Shown here: piece after piece, positions 1 to 5,291 of the stretch
Numbering within the stretch: the stretch's first letter is position 1
Layout of the letters: the number at the start of each line of letters is the position of its first letter
Assembly (NCBI GenBank): GCA_002492045.1
Contig: DKXC01000022.1
Location: 3,185 to 11,092 of the forward strand
DNA: 7,908 nucleotides
DNA from: Micrococcaceae bacterium UBA7136
GTDB taxonomy: Bacteria > Actinomycetota > Actinomycetes > Actinomycetales > Micrococcaceae
Direction of reading: 5' to 3'
The notes under the pieces: generated by a model
What the model was told of the DNA's origin: nothing
Databases searched by the model: none
The model's input: the letters and a program-made list of their open reading frames with translations, nothing else
Translations under genes and position numbers: made by a program

Positions 1-45
1 CGCCCTTTCACGGCGGTAACACGGGTTCAAATCCCGTTGGGGGTA
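1..45 (+). tRNA. tRNA-Glu(TTC), 3' part only
   Basis: The window opens inside the anticodon stem. The loop CTTTCAC (5-11) has anticodon TTC at 7-9, closed by CGCC/GGCG(G). The T arm follows at 21-37 (ACGGG, loop TTCAAAT, CCCGT), then the acceptor 3' strand 38-44 and discriminator A45. No CCA is encoded (CGG follows). The 5' half, including the D arm, lies before the window. It is the first visible member of a Glu-Asp-Phe cluster. Confidence 0.93.
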
Positions 46-47
46 CG

Positions 48-86
48 GTGAAACTTCGGTTTCACGGCCGTCAGAAGAAATTCTGA
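48..86 (+). other. tRNA spacer with two tetraloop hairpins
   Basis: The 44-base spacer between tRNA-Glu and tRNA-Asp is nearly all hairpin. GTGAAAC (48-54) pairs with GTTTCAC (59-65) around a TTCG tetraloop, and TCAGAA (71-76) pairs with TTCTGA (81-86) around a GAAA (GNRA) tetraloop. Neither is followed by a T tract, so they are not intrinsic terminators. I infer that they space or guide processing of the polycistronic tRNA precursor. Confidence 0.6.
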
Positions 87-89
87 TAT

Positions 90-163
90 GGCCCCGTAGC
101 GCAGTTGGTTAGCGCGCCGGCCTGTCACGCCGGAGGTCGCGGGTTCAAGTCCCGTCGGGGTCG
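90..163 (+). tRNA. tRNA-Asp(GTC)
   Basis: A complete cloverleaf can be drawn. Acceptor GGCCCCG (90-96) pairs with CGGGGTC (156-162) with one G-T wobble. The D arm begins at 99. The anticodon stem CCGGC (117-121)/GCCGG (129-133) encloses loop CTGTCAC with anticodon GTC at 124-126. The T arm is GCGGG (139-143), loop TTCAAGT, CCCGT (151-155). The discriminator is G163 and CCA is not encoded. It lies between tRNA-Glu and tRNA-Phe, a common actinobacterial order. Confidence 0.97.
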
Positions 164-168
164 CTCCG

Positions 169-224
169 ACCGCGTAGATTCTCCCTCGGGGGAAGACGCG
201 GTTGTAGCATATCTAAGGGTATGC
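169..224 (+). other. tRNA spacer with two hairpins
   Basis: The spacer between tRNA-Asp and tRNA-Phe holds two stem-loops. ACCGCGT (169-175) pairs perfectly with ACGCGGT (196-202), with an inner stem TTCTCC/GGGGAA (179-184/189-194). GCATATC (207-213) pairs with GGTATGC (218-224), with one T-G wobble and a TAAG loop, ending two bases before the tRNA-Phe acceptor. There is no T tract. I infer a processing or spacing structure in the precursor rather than a terminator. Confidence 0.55.
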
Positions 225-226
225 TT

Positions 227-299
227 GGCTCTGTAGCTCAGTTGGTAGAGCGTGCGACTGAAAATCGTAAGGTCACCGGATCGACGCCGGTCGGAGCCA
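227..299 (+). tRNA. tRNA-Phe(GAA)
   Basis: Acceptor GGCTCTG (227-233) pairs with CGGAGCC (292-298). The anticodon stem TGCGA (253-257)/TCGTA (265-269) encloses loop CTGAAAA with anticodon GAA at 260-262. T stem ACCGG (275-279)/CCGGT (287-291) encloses loop ATCGACG. The discriminator is A299 and CCA is not encoded. The first T-loop base (position 54 in standard numbering) is A rather than the usual T, although all stems are intact, so I call it functional. It is the last tRNA of the cluster, directly before a strong terminator. Confidence 0.95.
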
Positions 300-300
300 C

Positions 301-345
301 AAAATCCACTCTCTAGGCTTCTACGTGAGAGTGGATTTTTTCTTT
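301..345 (+). terminator. intrinsic terminator of the tRNA cluster
   Basis: AAAATCCACTCTC (301-313) pairs perfectly over 13 bp with GAGAGTGGATTTT (327-339) around a 13-base loop and runs into TTTTTTCTTTT. It starts two bases after the tRNA-Phe discriminator, so it ends the tRNA operon and insulates it from the transporter operon downstream. Confidence 0.92.
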
Positions 346-363
346 TAAAAAACTCTTTCCAGG

Positions 364-428
364 CCCCGCTGCCTCAGAGCTATTCTCAGCAGAGGGGAGT
401 AGTCTAGTGAAGTTCCTTGAACCCTTCA
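364..428 (+). promoter_or_regulatory. leader of the transporter operon with two imperfect hairpins
   Basis: The stretch 346-447 separates the tRNA terminator from the ATPase start and must hold the operon promoter. I see no convincing -35/-10 pair. Two inverted repeats are visible: CCCCGCTG (364-371) with CAGC (387-390) plus GGGG (394-397), the latter two separated by AGA; and TGAAGTTC (408-415) with GAA (419-421) plus CTTCA (424-428), with a two-base bulge. The second ends 19 bases before the ATG and might affect initiation. Their function is a guess. Confidence 0.3.
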
Positions 429-447
429 CCCCAGAAAGACCCCCTCA

Positions 448-1222
448 ATGAATGATTCTGCCGCCATTGAATTTCGGTCGGTCAGCAAAAAATACGGTGA
501 CAGGGTGGTCCTAGACCGGCTTAACCTGGCTATTCCTCAAGGAAAAATTACTGTCTTTGTGGGGCCGTCCGGCGGCGGAAAAAACCACCTCTCTGCGCAT
601 GATTAACCGCATGGTTGAGCCTAGCAGCGGCCAGATTCTGGTGCGGGGCCAAGACAACCGCAGCCTACCCGTCCACCTGCTGCGTCGTTCTATGGGTTAT
701 GTTTTGCAGGAGGCTGGGCTTATGCCCCATCAGACTGTTCTCGATAATATTGCCACCCTGCCCCGGCTTAAGGGCGCCAAGAAGCAGGAGGCTAGGGAGC
801 AGGCCCGGGAACTGTTGGGCCTCGTTGGCTTGGAGGCCTCCCTGGCCGACCGCTACCCGGCCCAGCTGTCTGGTGGCCAGGCCCAGCGGGTGGGGGTGGC
901 CCGGGCCTTGGCGGCTGAGTCGGATATTCTGCTCATGGACGAGCCTTTCAGTGCGGTGGATCCGCTGGTGCGGGCTGATTTGCAAGACAATCTTTTGGAA
1001 TTACAGAAAAAATTGCAGCTGACCGTCGTGATGGTAACCCACGATATGGAAGAAGCCCTTTTCTTGGGCGACCAGCTGGCTGTTTTTTCTAGTGGCGGCA
1101 GCCTGGCCCAGGTGGCTAGCCCCCAGCAGGTGCTAGAGAACCCGGCCACTGATTTTGTGGCTAAGTTTCTGGGTCGGGACCGCCGCCTAGGGCGTCTGCT
1201 GGCCGAAGGACGGGGCCAGTAG
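448..1222 (+). pseudogene. osmoprotectant ABC transporter ATPase (OpuCA/OpuBA-type), frameshifted in the Walker A motif
   Basis: This is the cytoplasmic ATPase of a glycine betaine/choline/carnitine-type importer. Reading starts at ATG 448 (MNDSAAIEFRSVSKKYGDRV) and reaches GPSGGGK. An A6 run (579-584) then puts the frame out by one base, giving K-N-H and stop TAA at 604-606 after 52 codons. Removing one A restores GPSGGGKTTSLR and an open frame to TAG 1222, about 257 residues. In that reconstruction: Walker A near 39-47, Q-loop Q87, signature LSGGQ 140-144, Walker B ILLMDE 160-165, H-loop TH 197-198. The C-terminus stops after FVAKFLGRDRRLG, so the tandem CBS domains of Bacillus OpuCA are absent. 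Restart at TTG 557 or ATG 599 would give a protein without a P-loop. The downstream frame is undecayed, so this is either a recent mutation, a corrected frameshift or a sequence error. It is the first gene of the operon; the permease starts two bases after its stop. Confidence 0.85.
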
Positions 1223-1224
1223 GC

Positions 1225-1890
1225 ATGAGTTGGATTGCCGCTAACCTGCCCCTGCTGGGCCAGCTGACCCTGCTTCACTTGGCCCAGGCCATCCTGCCCC
1301 TGATTCTGGGTTTTCTACTGGCCCTACCTTTGGCTCGCCTGGCCCTGGGCAGACGACAGGGGCAGGGCAGAAAAAGTAGGGGCCTGGCCCTGCGTCGGGG
1401 GCTGATCGTGAACGGGGTGGGCCTGCTTTATGTCATTCCTTCCTTGGCCCTTTTTGTTCTGATGCCCCTGATTCTGGGAACCTCTATCACCTCGCCCCTG
1501 AATGTTTATGCGGCCCTGACCCTCTACGTTCTGGCTATGATGGTGCGTTCCTGCCTGGACGCCTTCCAGTCCCTACCAGACCAGATCCTGCAGGCCGCCC
1601 AGGCCCTGGGATACACCCGGCTGCGGGCCTTCTGGCAGGTGGAGCTACCCCTGAGCCTGCCGCTGCTAATTGCCGGTTTGCGGGTGGCCCTGGTGGCTAA
1701 TATTTCTATGGTTTCGGTGGGGGCCGTCATTGGGCTGCAGTCCCTGGGGACCCTCTTCACGGACGGTTTGCGCCGCAACATCCCGGCAGAAATCATGGCT
1801 GGCCTGGGCCTGATCCTGCTACTAGCCCTCACCTTGGACAGCCTGCTGGCCCTGCTGGGCAAGAAAGTCACCCCCTGGAGGGTCGCATGA
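1225..1890 (+). CDS. osmoprotectant ABC transporter permease (OpuCB/OpuBB-type), first of two
   Basis: This is an inner-membrane subunit of 221 residues, the usual size for the family. Hydrophobic segments lie near residues 10-40, 60-85, 92-110, 145-170 and 190-212. The binding-protein-dependent permease EAA loop is visible at 123-142 (QAAQALG...VELP), the contact point for the ATPase. The ATG lies two bases after the ATPase stop, with GAAGGA at 1205-1210 as a rather distant ribosome binding site, which suggests translational coupling. Its stop overlaps the next start (ATGA at 1887-1890). The basic loop at 42-58 is expected on the cytoplasmic side. Substrate class is inferred from the neighbouring OpuAC-type receptor; the exact solute cannot be told. 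Confidence 0.9.
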   Translation: MSWIAANLPLLGQLTLLHLAQAILPLILGFLLALPLARLALGRRQGQGRKSRGLALRRGLIVNGVGLLYVIPSLALFVLMPLILGTSITSPLNVYAALTLYVLAMMVRSCLDAFQSLPDQILQAAQALGYTRLRAFWQVELPLSLPLLIAGLRVALVANISMVSVGAVIGLQSLGTLFTDGLRRNIPAEIMAGLGLILLLALTLDSLLALLGKKVTPWRVA

Positions 1891-2543
1891 TTTTTGAGAA
1901 GCTCTGGGCCTGGTTCAGTGCCCCCGGTGCCTGGACGGCCCCCGGCGGAATCTGGCAGCGTCTGGCTGAACACCTGGCCTACTCGGGCCTGGTACTGGCC
2001 CTAGCTAGCCTGCTAGCCCTGCCCCTGGGTATCTGGCTGGGCCACCGAGGTAGGGGAGAGGGGCCCATTTTGGCCTTGACCGGTGCCCTGCGGGCCCTGC
2101 CGACCCTGGGTCTGCTCACCCTGCTGACCCTCTGGCTGGGGCTGGGCCTGACCGCCCCCGTCCTGGCCCTGCTGGCTCTAGCCCTGGCCCCTCTGCTGTC
2201 CTCGGCTTATGCGGGTGTCGCCCACCTTGACCCCGCCCTCAAGCAGGCGGCCCTGGCCCAGGGCATGACCGGCAGACAGCTGCTCTTTCAGGTGGAGCTG
2301 CCCCTGGCCCTGCCCCTCATCATGGGCGGTTTGCGGAACGCAACCTTGCAGGTGGTGGCGACGGTGCCCCTACTGGCCTACATCAATCTGGGCGGGCTAG
2401 GACGCTACCTAATCGACGGCCTGGCCCTGCGGGACTACACCCGCATGGTGGCAGCCGTCCTGCTGCTGGCCCTGCTGGCTCTAGCCCTTGACGCCCTGCT
2501 GGCCCTGGCCCAAAGGGCCCTCACTTCTCCCGGAATAAGGTGA
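1887..2543 (+). CDS. osmoprotectant ABC transporter permease (OpuCD-type), second of two
   Basis: This is a membrane protein of 218 residues, very rich in Leu and Ala, with hydrophobic segments near 30-52, 62-85, 88-108, 138-165 and 188-210. The EAA loop lies at about 121-140 (AALAQGMTG...QVELPL). ATG 1887 overlaps the previous stop by four bases and is preceded at four bases by GGAGGG (1877-1882), a strong ribosome binding site. It should form a heterodimeric channel with the preceding permease. The gene is among the most GC-rich in the window, built from repeated CTG, GCC and GGC codons. The order ATPase-permease-permease-receptor differs from Bacillus opuC, where the receptor lies between the permeases. 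Confidence 0.9.
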   Translation: MIFEKLWAWFSAPGAWTAPGGIWQRLAEHLAYSGLVLALASLLALPLGIWLGHRGRGEGPILALTGALRALPTLGLLTLLTLWLGLGLTAPVLALLALALAPLLSSAYAGVAHLDPALKQAALAQGMTGRQLLFQVELPLALPLIMGGLRNATLQVVATVPLLAYINLGGLGRYLIDGLALRDYTRMVAAVLLLALLALALDALLALAQRALTSPGIR

Positions 2544-2551
2544 TAACCCCT

Positions 2552-3487
2552 ATGAGCAGATTTCAGCCTAACCGCCGGCAGATTCTAGCTGGCCTGGGCC
2601 TAGCTACTGGCGGCCTGACCCTGACCGCCTGCGGCCTGGACGGCTCTACCGCCTTTGGCCAGGCGGGGGCTAGTTCTACTCTCTTGATTGGGTCGGCGGA
2701 TTTTCCTGAATCCCAGTTGCTGGCAGAAATCTATGCTGCTGCCCTGCGCCAGCGAGACCTAGAAGCCCAGACCCTACCCGGTATGGGGGCCAGGGAAGCC
2801 TACCTGGGGGCCCTGCAGGAGGGGGCGGTCGCGGTGGTGCCAGACTACTCTGGCAACCTTCTGCTCTACCTGGATTCTGCTAGCCGGGCCCAGACCGCCC
2901 AGGAGGTCATGCAGGCCCTGCCGGGCGTCCTACCCCAGAACCTGGAGGCCCTGGCTCCTGCCCCTGCCGAGAATAAGGATTCTTTGGTCATGCGGGCTGA
3001 CCGGGCTAGGGCGCTGGGCCTTGAGAGTCTGGCTGATTTGGCCCCTTTGAGTGGACACCTGAGCCTGGCGGCAGCCCCGGAGTTTGCTGAGCGTAGCTAC
3101 GGTTTGCCCGGGCTGAAAAGGGTCTACGATTTTGAGCCTTCCTCCTTTGAGCCCATTAATGATGGCGGTGGCCCCCTGACCTTGGCGGCCTTGCGGGAGG
3201 GGCAGGTTGATATTGTGGATCTTTACTCGACTGACCCGGCCCTGAGGTCTCCGGAGTTCCTGATTCTGCAAGACCCCGGCCACCTGATTCTGCCTCAGCA
3301 GATTCTTCCCCTGGTTCATAAGCGCCTGGTCTCTTTGGAGGCTGCTCAGGTGCTAGAAGAAATCTCGGCCCTGCTGACAACCGAAGCCCTGATGGGCTTG
3401 AACGAGCGGGTAGTGGGCGCTGAGAAGGCCTCACCAGCCCAGGCCGCCAGCGACTGGGTAGGGCAGGTCTTCCCCCGGGATAGCTGA
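2552..3487 (+). CDS. osmoprotectant-binding lipoprotein (OpuAC/OpuCC/OsmF-type receptor)
   Basis: This is the extracytoplasmic substrate receptor, 311 residues from ATG 2552. That start is preferred to the overlapping GTG 2540 because AGGTGAT (2538-2544), complementary to the 16S 3' end, lies seven bases before it. The N-terminus has a twin-arginine-like NRRQIL (residues 7-12), a hydrophobic stretch and lipobox LTAC with lipidated Cys27, so it is probably a Tat-exported lipoprotein. The OpuAC domain starts near residue 44 (LLIGSADFPESQLL) and includes VVPDYSGN, the counterpart of the family's PEYTG motif. The expected fold is a type II periplasmic-binding protein. It is the last gene of the operon, and I see no plus-strand terminator with a T tract after it. 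Ligand (glycine betaine, choline, carnitine or another quaternary amine) cannot be decided. Confidence 0.9.
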   Translation: MSRFQPNRRQILAGLGLATGGLTLTACGLDGSTAFGQAGASSTLLIGSADFPESQLLAEIYAAALRQRDLEAQTLPGMGAREAYLGALQEGAVAVVPDYSGNLLLYLDSASRAQTAQEVMQALPGVLPQNLEALAPAPAENKDSLVMRADRARALGLESLADLAPLSGHLSLAAAPEFAERSYGLPGLKRVYDFEPSSFEPINDGGGPLTLAALREGQVDIVDLYSTDPALRSPEFLILQDPGHLILPQQILPLVHKRLVSLEAAQVLEEISALLTTEALMGLNERVVGAEKASPAQAASDWVGQVFPRDS

Positions 3488-3500
3488 GGAAGAAGTAGGT

Positions 3501-3542
3501 ATAAGAAAACCGGGCCCCTCCTCAATATAGGAAAGAGCCCGG
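3501..3542 (-). terminator. intrinsic terminator of the GAPDH gene
   Basis: On the minus strand a CCGGGC/GCCCGG stem (plus-strand 3510-3515 and 3537-3542), with a weak inner CCT/AGG pairing, is followed by TTTTCTTAT. It lies 33 bases past the GAPDH stop. Reading the other way there is no T tract, so it would terminate the convergent transporter operon poorly, if at all. Confidence 0.75.
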
Positions 3543-3575
3543 CCGTAAAGAGCCTAAAAGGCGCCTCTAGTTAGC

Positions 3576-5015
3576 TTAGCTGGCAGGGAAGGCCTGCAGC
3601 TTGCCGCCGATCATGGTCTCCAGAACACGGATCACCTGGCAGGAGTAGCCAAACTCGTTGTCGTACCAGACGTAAAGAATAGCGTTCTCGTCCCCGCTAG
3701 TAATAGTAGCCAGGCCGTCCACAATGCCAGCAGCCCGAGAGCCAACAAAATCAGTGGAGACAACCTCAGGCGAGTCAGTGTAATCAATCTGACGACGCAG
3801 GGCGCCCCGGCGGGAACGCTCACGCAGCAGATCATTCAGCTCATCCTTAGAACCAACCGGCTTATCCAGCTGCAGGCTCAAAATAGCCATAGAAACATCC
3901 GGGGTAGGAACGCGAATAGCGTTACCGGTCAGCTTACCCTCCAGCTGAGGCAGGGCCTTAGAAACAGCCTTAGCCGCACCAGTCTCAGTAATCACCATGT
4001 TGAGGGCGGCGGAGCGTCCGCGGCGGTCACCCTTATGGAAGTTATCAATCAGGTTCTGGTCGTTAGTGAAAGAGTGGACAGTCTCAACATGGCCACGCTT
4101 GACCCCAAAGACCTCGTCCATAACAGCCAGCACCGGGGTAATAGCGTTAGTGGTACAAGAAGCAGCAGACAGAATAATGTCGCTGCTCTCAATGTCGCGG
4201 TCGTTCACACCGCACACAATGTTCTTAACACCCTTACCCGGGGCAGTCAGCAGCACGCGGGCGGCACCCTTAGCCTCAAGGTGGCGGGCCAGGGACTGGT
4301 CATCACGCCAGCGACCGGTATTATCAACCACGATAGCGTCCTGAATACCGTAGGTGGTGTAGTCAATCTCGCTGGGGTCAGAAGCGTAAATGAAACGAAC
4401 CGGGTTGCCATTAGCAATAATGGTGGAGTTCTCTTCATCCACGGTGATAGTGCCGCGGAAGGGGCCGTGCACCGAATCCCGCTGCAGCAGGGAAGCCCGC
4501 TTATGCAGGTCATTATCGGAGTTCTTACGCACCACCACAGCCCGCAACTTGGGGCCGGGGCCAGAAGAACGCTCCAGCAGAATACGGGCCAGCAGACGGC
4601 CAATACGACCAAAACCGTAGAGGACGATGTCCTGAGAAGGAGCCTCAATCTGGCCCTTCTTGCCTACCAGGGGAGCCAGCTCCTGCTGCAGCCAGGCCTC
4701 CAGATTCTCAGAACCAGAAGCCGCAAACTTACGCTGCAAACCAGCCAGGCCCAGGGAACAGGGGCCCAAATCCAGCTTGCTAGCAGCCTGCAGGATAGCC
4801 AGGGACTGGGCAGGTAGCAACTCAACGCCATCAATCTGCTTAGTCTGGCGGTGAGCCTTCAGAATCTGAATAACAGACCTGTTAATGAGGGTGTGGCCGT
4901 GAATAGAGACCACCACCTCGTTCTTGCGGTTGAGCTTGCCAATCAGCGGAATCATGGCCTCGGCCTGAGCCTCGTGCTCCAGCCACTGCTGATGGACTGC
5001 GTCGCTAGTAGTCAT
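3576..5015 (-). CDS. gapB: glyceraldehyde-3-phosphate dehydrogenase, long GapB-type
   Basis: A cytoplasmic enzyme that interconverts glyceraldehyde-3-phosphate and 1,3-bisphosphoglycerate. It has 479 residues against about 335 for classical GAPDH, matching the roughly 480-residue GapB of Corynebacterium glutamicum, which is linked to gluconeogenesis. An N-terminal extension of about 125 residues precedes the Rossmann motif YGFGRIGR (133-140). Catalytic SCTTN lies at 286-290 (Cys287), and His314 is in HSFTNDQ. The C-terminal YDNEFGYS is at 451-458. Where NAD-specific enzymes carry an Asp after the second strand, this one reads VVVRKNSDN, which favours NADP (inference). The start at 5015 is preferred to the in-frame 5069 because GAGGT (5026-5022) lies six bases upstream. 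It is convergent with the transporter and divergent from the regulator gene. All catalytic residues are present. Confidence 0.93.
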   Translation of the reverse strand: MTTSDAVHQQWLEHEAQAEAMIPLIGKLNRKNEVVVSIHGHTLINRSVIQILKAHRQTKQIDGVELLPAQSLAILQAASKLDLGPCSLGLAGLQRKFAASGSENLEAWLQQELAPLVGKKGQIEAPSQDIVLYGFGRIGRLLARILLERSSGPGPKLRAVVVRKNSDNDLHKRASLLQRDSVHGPFRGTITVDEENSTIIANGNPVRFIYASDPSEIDYTTYGIQDAIVVDNTGRWRDDQSLARHLEAKGAARVLLTAPGKGVKNIVCGVNDRDIESSDIILSAASCTTNAITPVLAVMDEVFGVKRGHVETVHSFTNDQNLIDNFHKGDRRGRSAALNMVITETGAAKAVSKALPQLEGKLTGNAIRVPTPDVSMAILSLQLDKPVGSKDELNDLLRERSRRGALRRQIDYTDSPEVVSTDFVGSRAAGIVDGLATITSGDENAILYVWYDNEFGYSCQVIRVLETMIGGKLQAFPAS

Positions 5016-5063
5016 GTTCTGACCTCTTCCTTGATGAGCAGCGTCCTTGAACTCATCATCTCG

Positions 5064-5077
5064 GCGCATCGGTGCGC
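5064..5077 (-). other. small hairpin in the GAPDH leader
   Basis: GCGCA (5064-5068) and TGCGC (5073-5077) pair around a four-base loop, about 49 bases upstream of the GAPDH start. It also contains the in-frame upstream ATG at 5069. It may be a leader structure, but there is no direct evidence of function. Confidence 0.3.
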
Positions 5078-5115
5078 GTTGCTATCTATGGGGTGTAGAC
5101 CTTGTAGATACTACC

Positions 5116-5149
5116 AGAGCCCAGTCTATAGGCTGTGGGCTCTTTCTCT
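5116..5149 (+). terminator. terminator-like hairpin in the divergent intergenic region
   Basis: AGAGCCC (5116-5122) pairs with GGGCTCT (5137-5143). An inner AGTC/GGCT stem closes a TATA loop, with a two-base bulge GT. TTCTCT follows on the plus strand. No plus-strand gene lies upstream to need it. It could block antisense transcription from the GAPDH leader into the regulator, end an unrecognised small RNA, or act as a leader element of the minus-strand GAPDH mRNA. Confidence 0.45.
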
Positions 5150-5208
5150 GAGGAAGAAGGTGGCTTAGACCCAAACTTTCTGAGTTGGTGCAGGCTTTGC
5201 AACAGATG

Positions 5209-5258
5209 TCATGTAAGGTCATGTCATATCATGTTAACTAACATGATGGGTTACATGA
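5209..5258 (+). promoter_or_regulatory. array of five TCATGT half-sites, candidate operator of the downstream regulator
   Basis: TCATGT occurs at 5209, 5219 and 5229, exactly ten bases (about one helical turn) apart, then inverted as ACATGA at 5241 and 5253. The centre is a near-perfect palindrome: ATCATGTTA (5228-5236), AC, TAACATGAT (5239-5247). The outer pair TCATGTAA (5209-5216) and TTACATGA (5251-5258) is also inverted. The array ends 33 bases before the regulator's ATG. A TAGACT (5268-5273) resembles an actinobacterial -10, in which case the sites would cover the -35 region; no good -35 is seen. The arrangement suggests cooperative binding by a DNA-binding protein, most simply the encoded winged-helix protein itself (inference). 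The rest of 5016-5291 shows nothing further I can identify. Confidence 0.6.
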
Positions 5259-5291
5259 TTTTGTGTTTAGACTTTGGAAGGGCCCTTGGAA

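Noticed and set aside
579..585. A AAA AAC as a programmed -1 ribosomal frameshift signal
   Set aside because: The codon phase fits the heptamer, but slipping -1 reaches a TGA within a few codons. Only +1 or -2 restores the ATPase.
557..1222. A separate gene starting at TTG 557
   Set aside because: Its first nine residues (MWGRPAAEK) are the Walker A codons read in another frame; the true N-terminus is encoded from ATG 448. It is the downstream half of a frameshifted gene.
1980..2530. Repetitive CTGGCCCTG/GCCCTGCTGG tracts as a repeat array
   Set aside because: They are irregular and explained by Leu/Ala-rich membrane segments with biased codon use.
2540..2551. GTG 2540 as start of the binding protein
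   Set aside because: It overlaps the ribosome binding site AGGTGAT that serves ATG 2552; the later start still gives a complete Tat/lipoprotein signal.
4035..4817. Plus-strand open frame of 260 codons opposite the GAPDH gene
   Set aside because: It lies wholly antisense to a gene with clear GAPDH catalytic motifs and has no recognisable motif or ribosome binding site; it is a by-product of GC-biased codons.
5016..5069. GAPDH extended to ATG 5069
   Set aside because: The 18 extra residues lack support and their start codon lies in a small hairpin; ATG 5015 has GAGGT six bases upstream and gives the family's usual length.
5209..5258. CRISPR-like or phage attachment site
   Set aside because: Units are only six bases with 10-12-base phasing and mixed orientation, which fits an operator; no spacers, cas genes or integrase are present.
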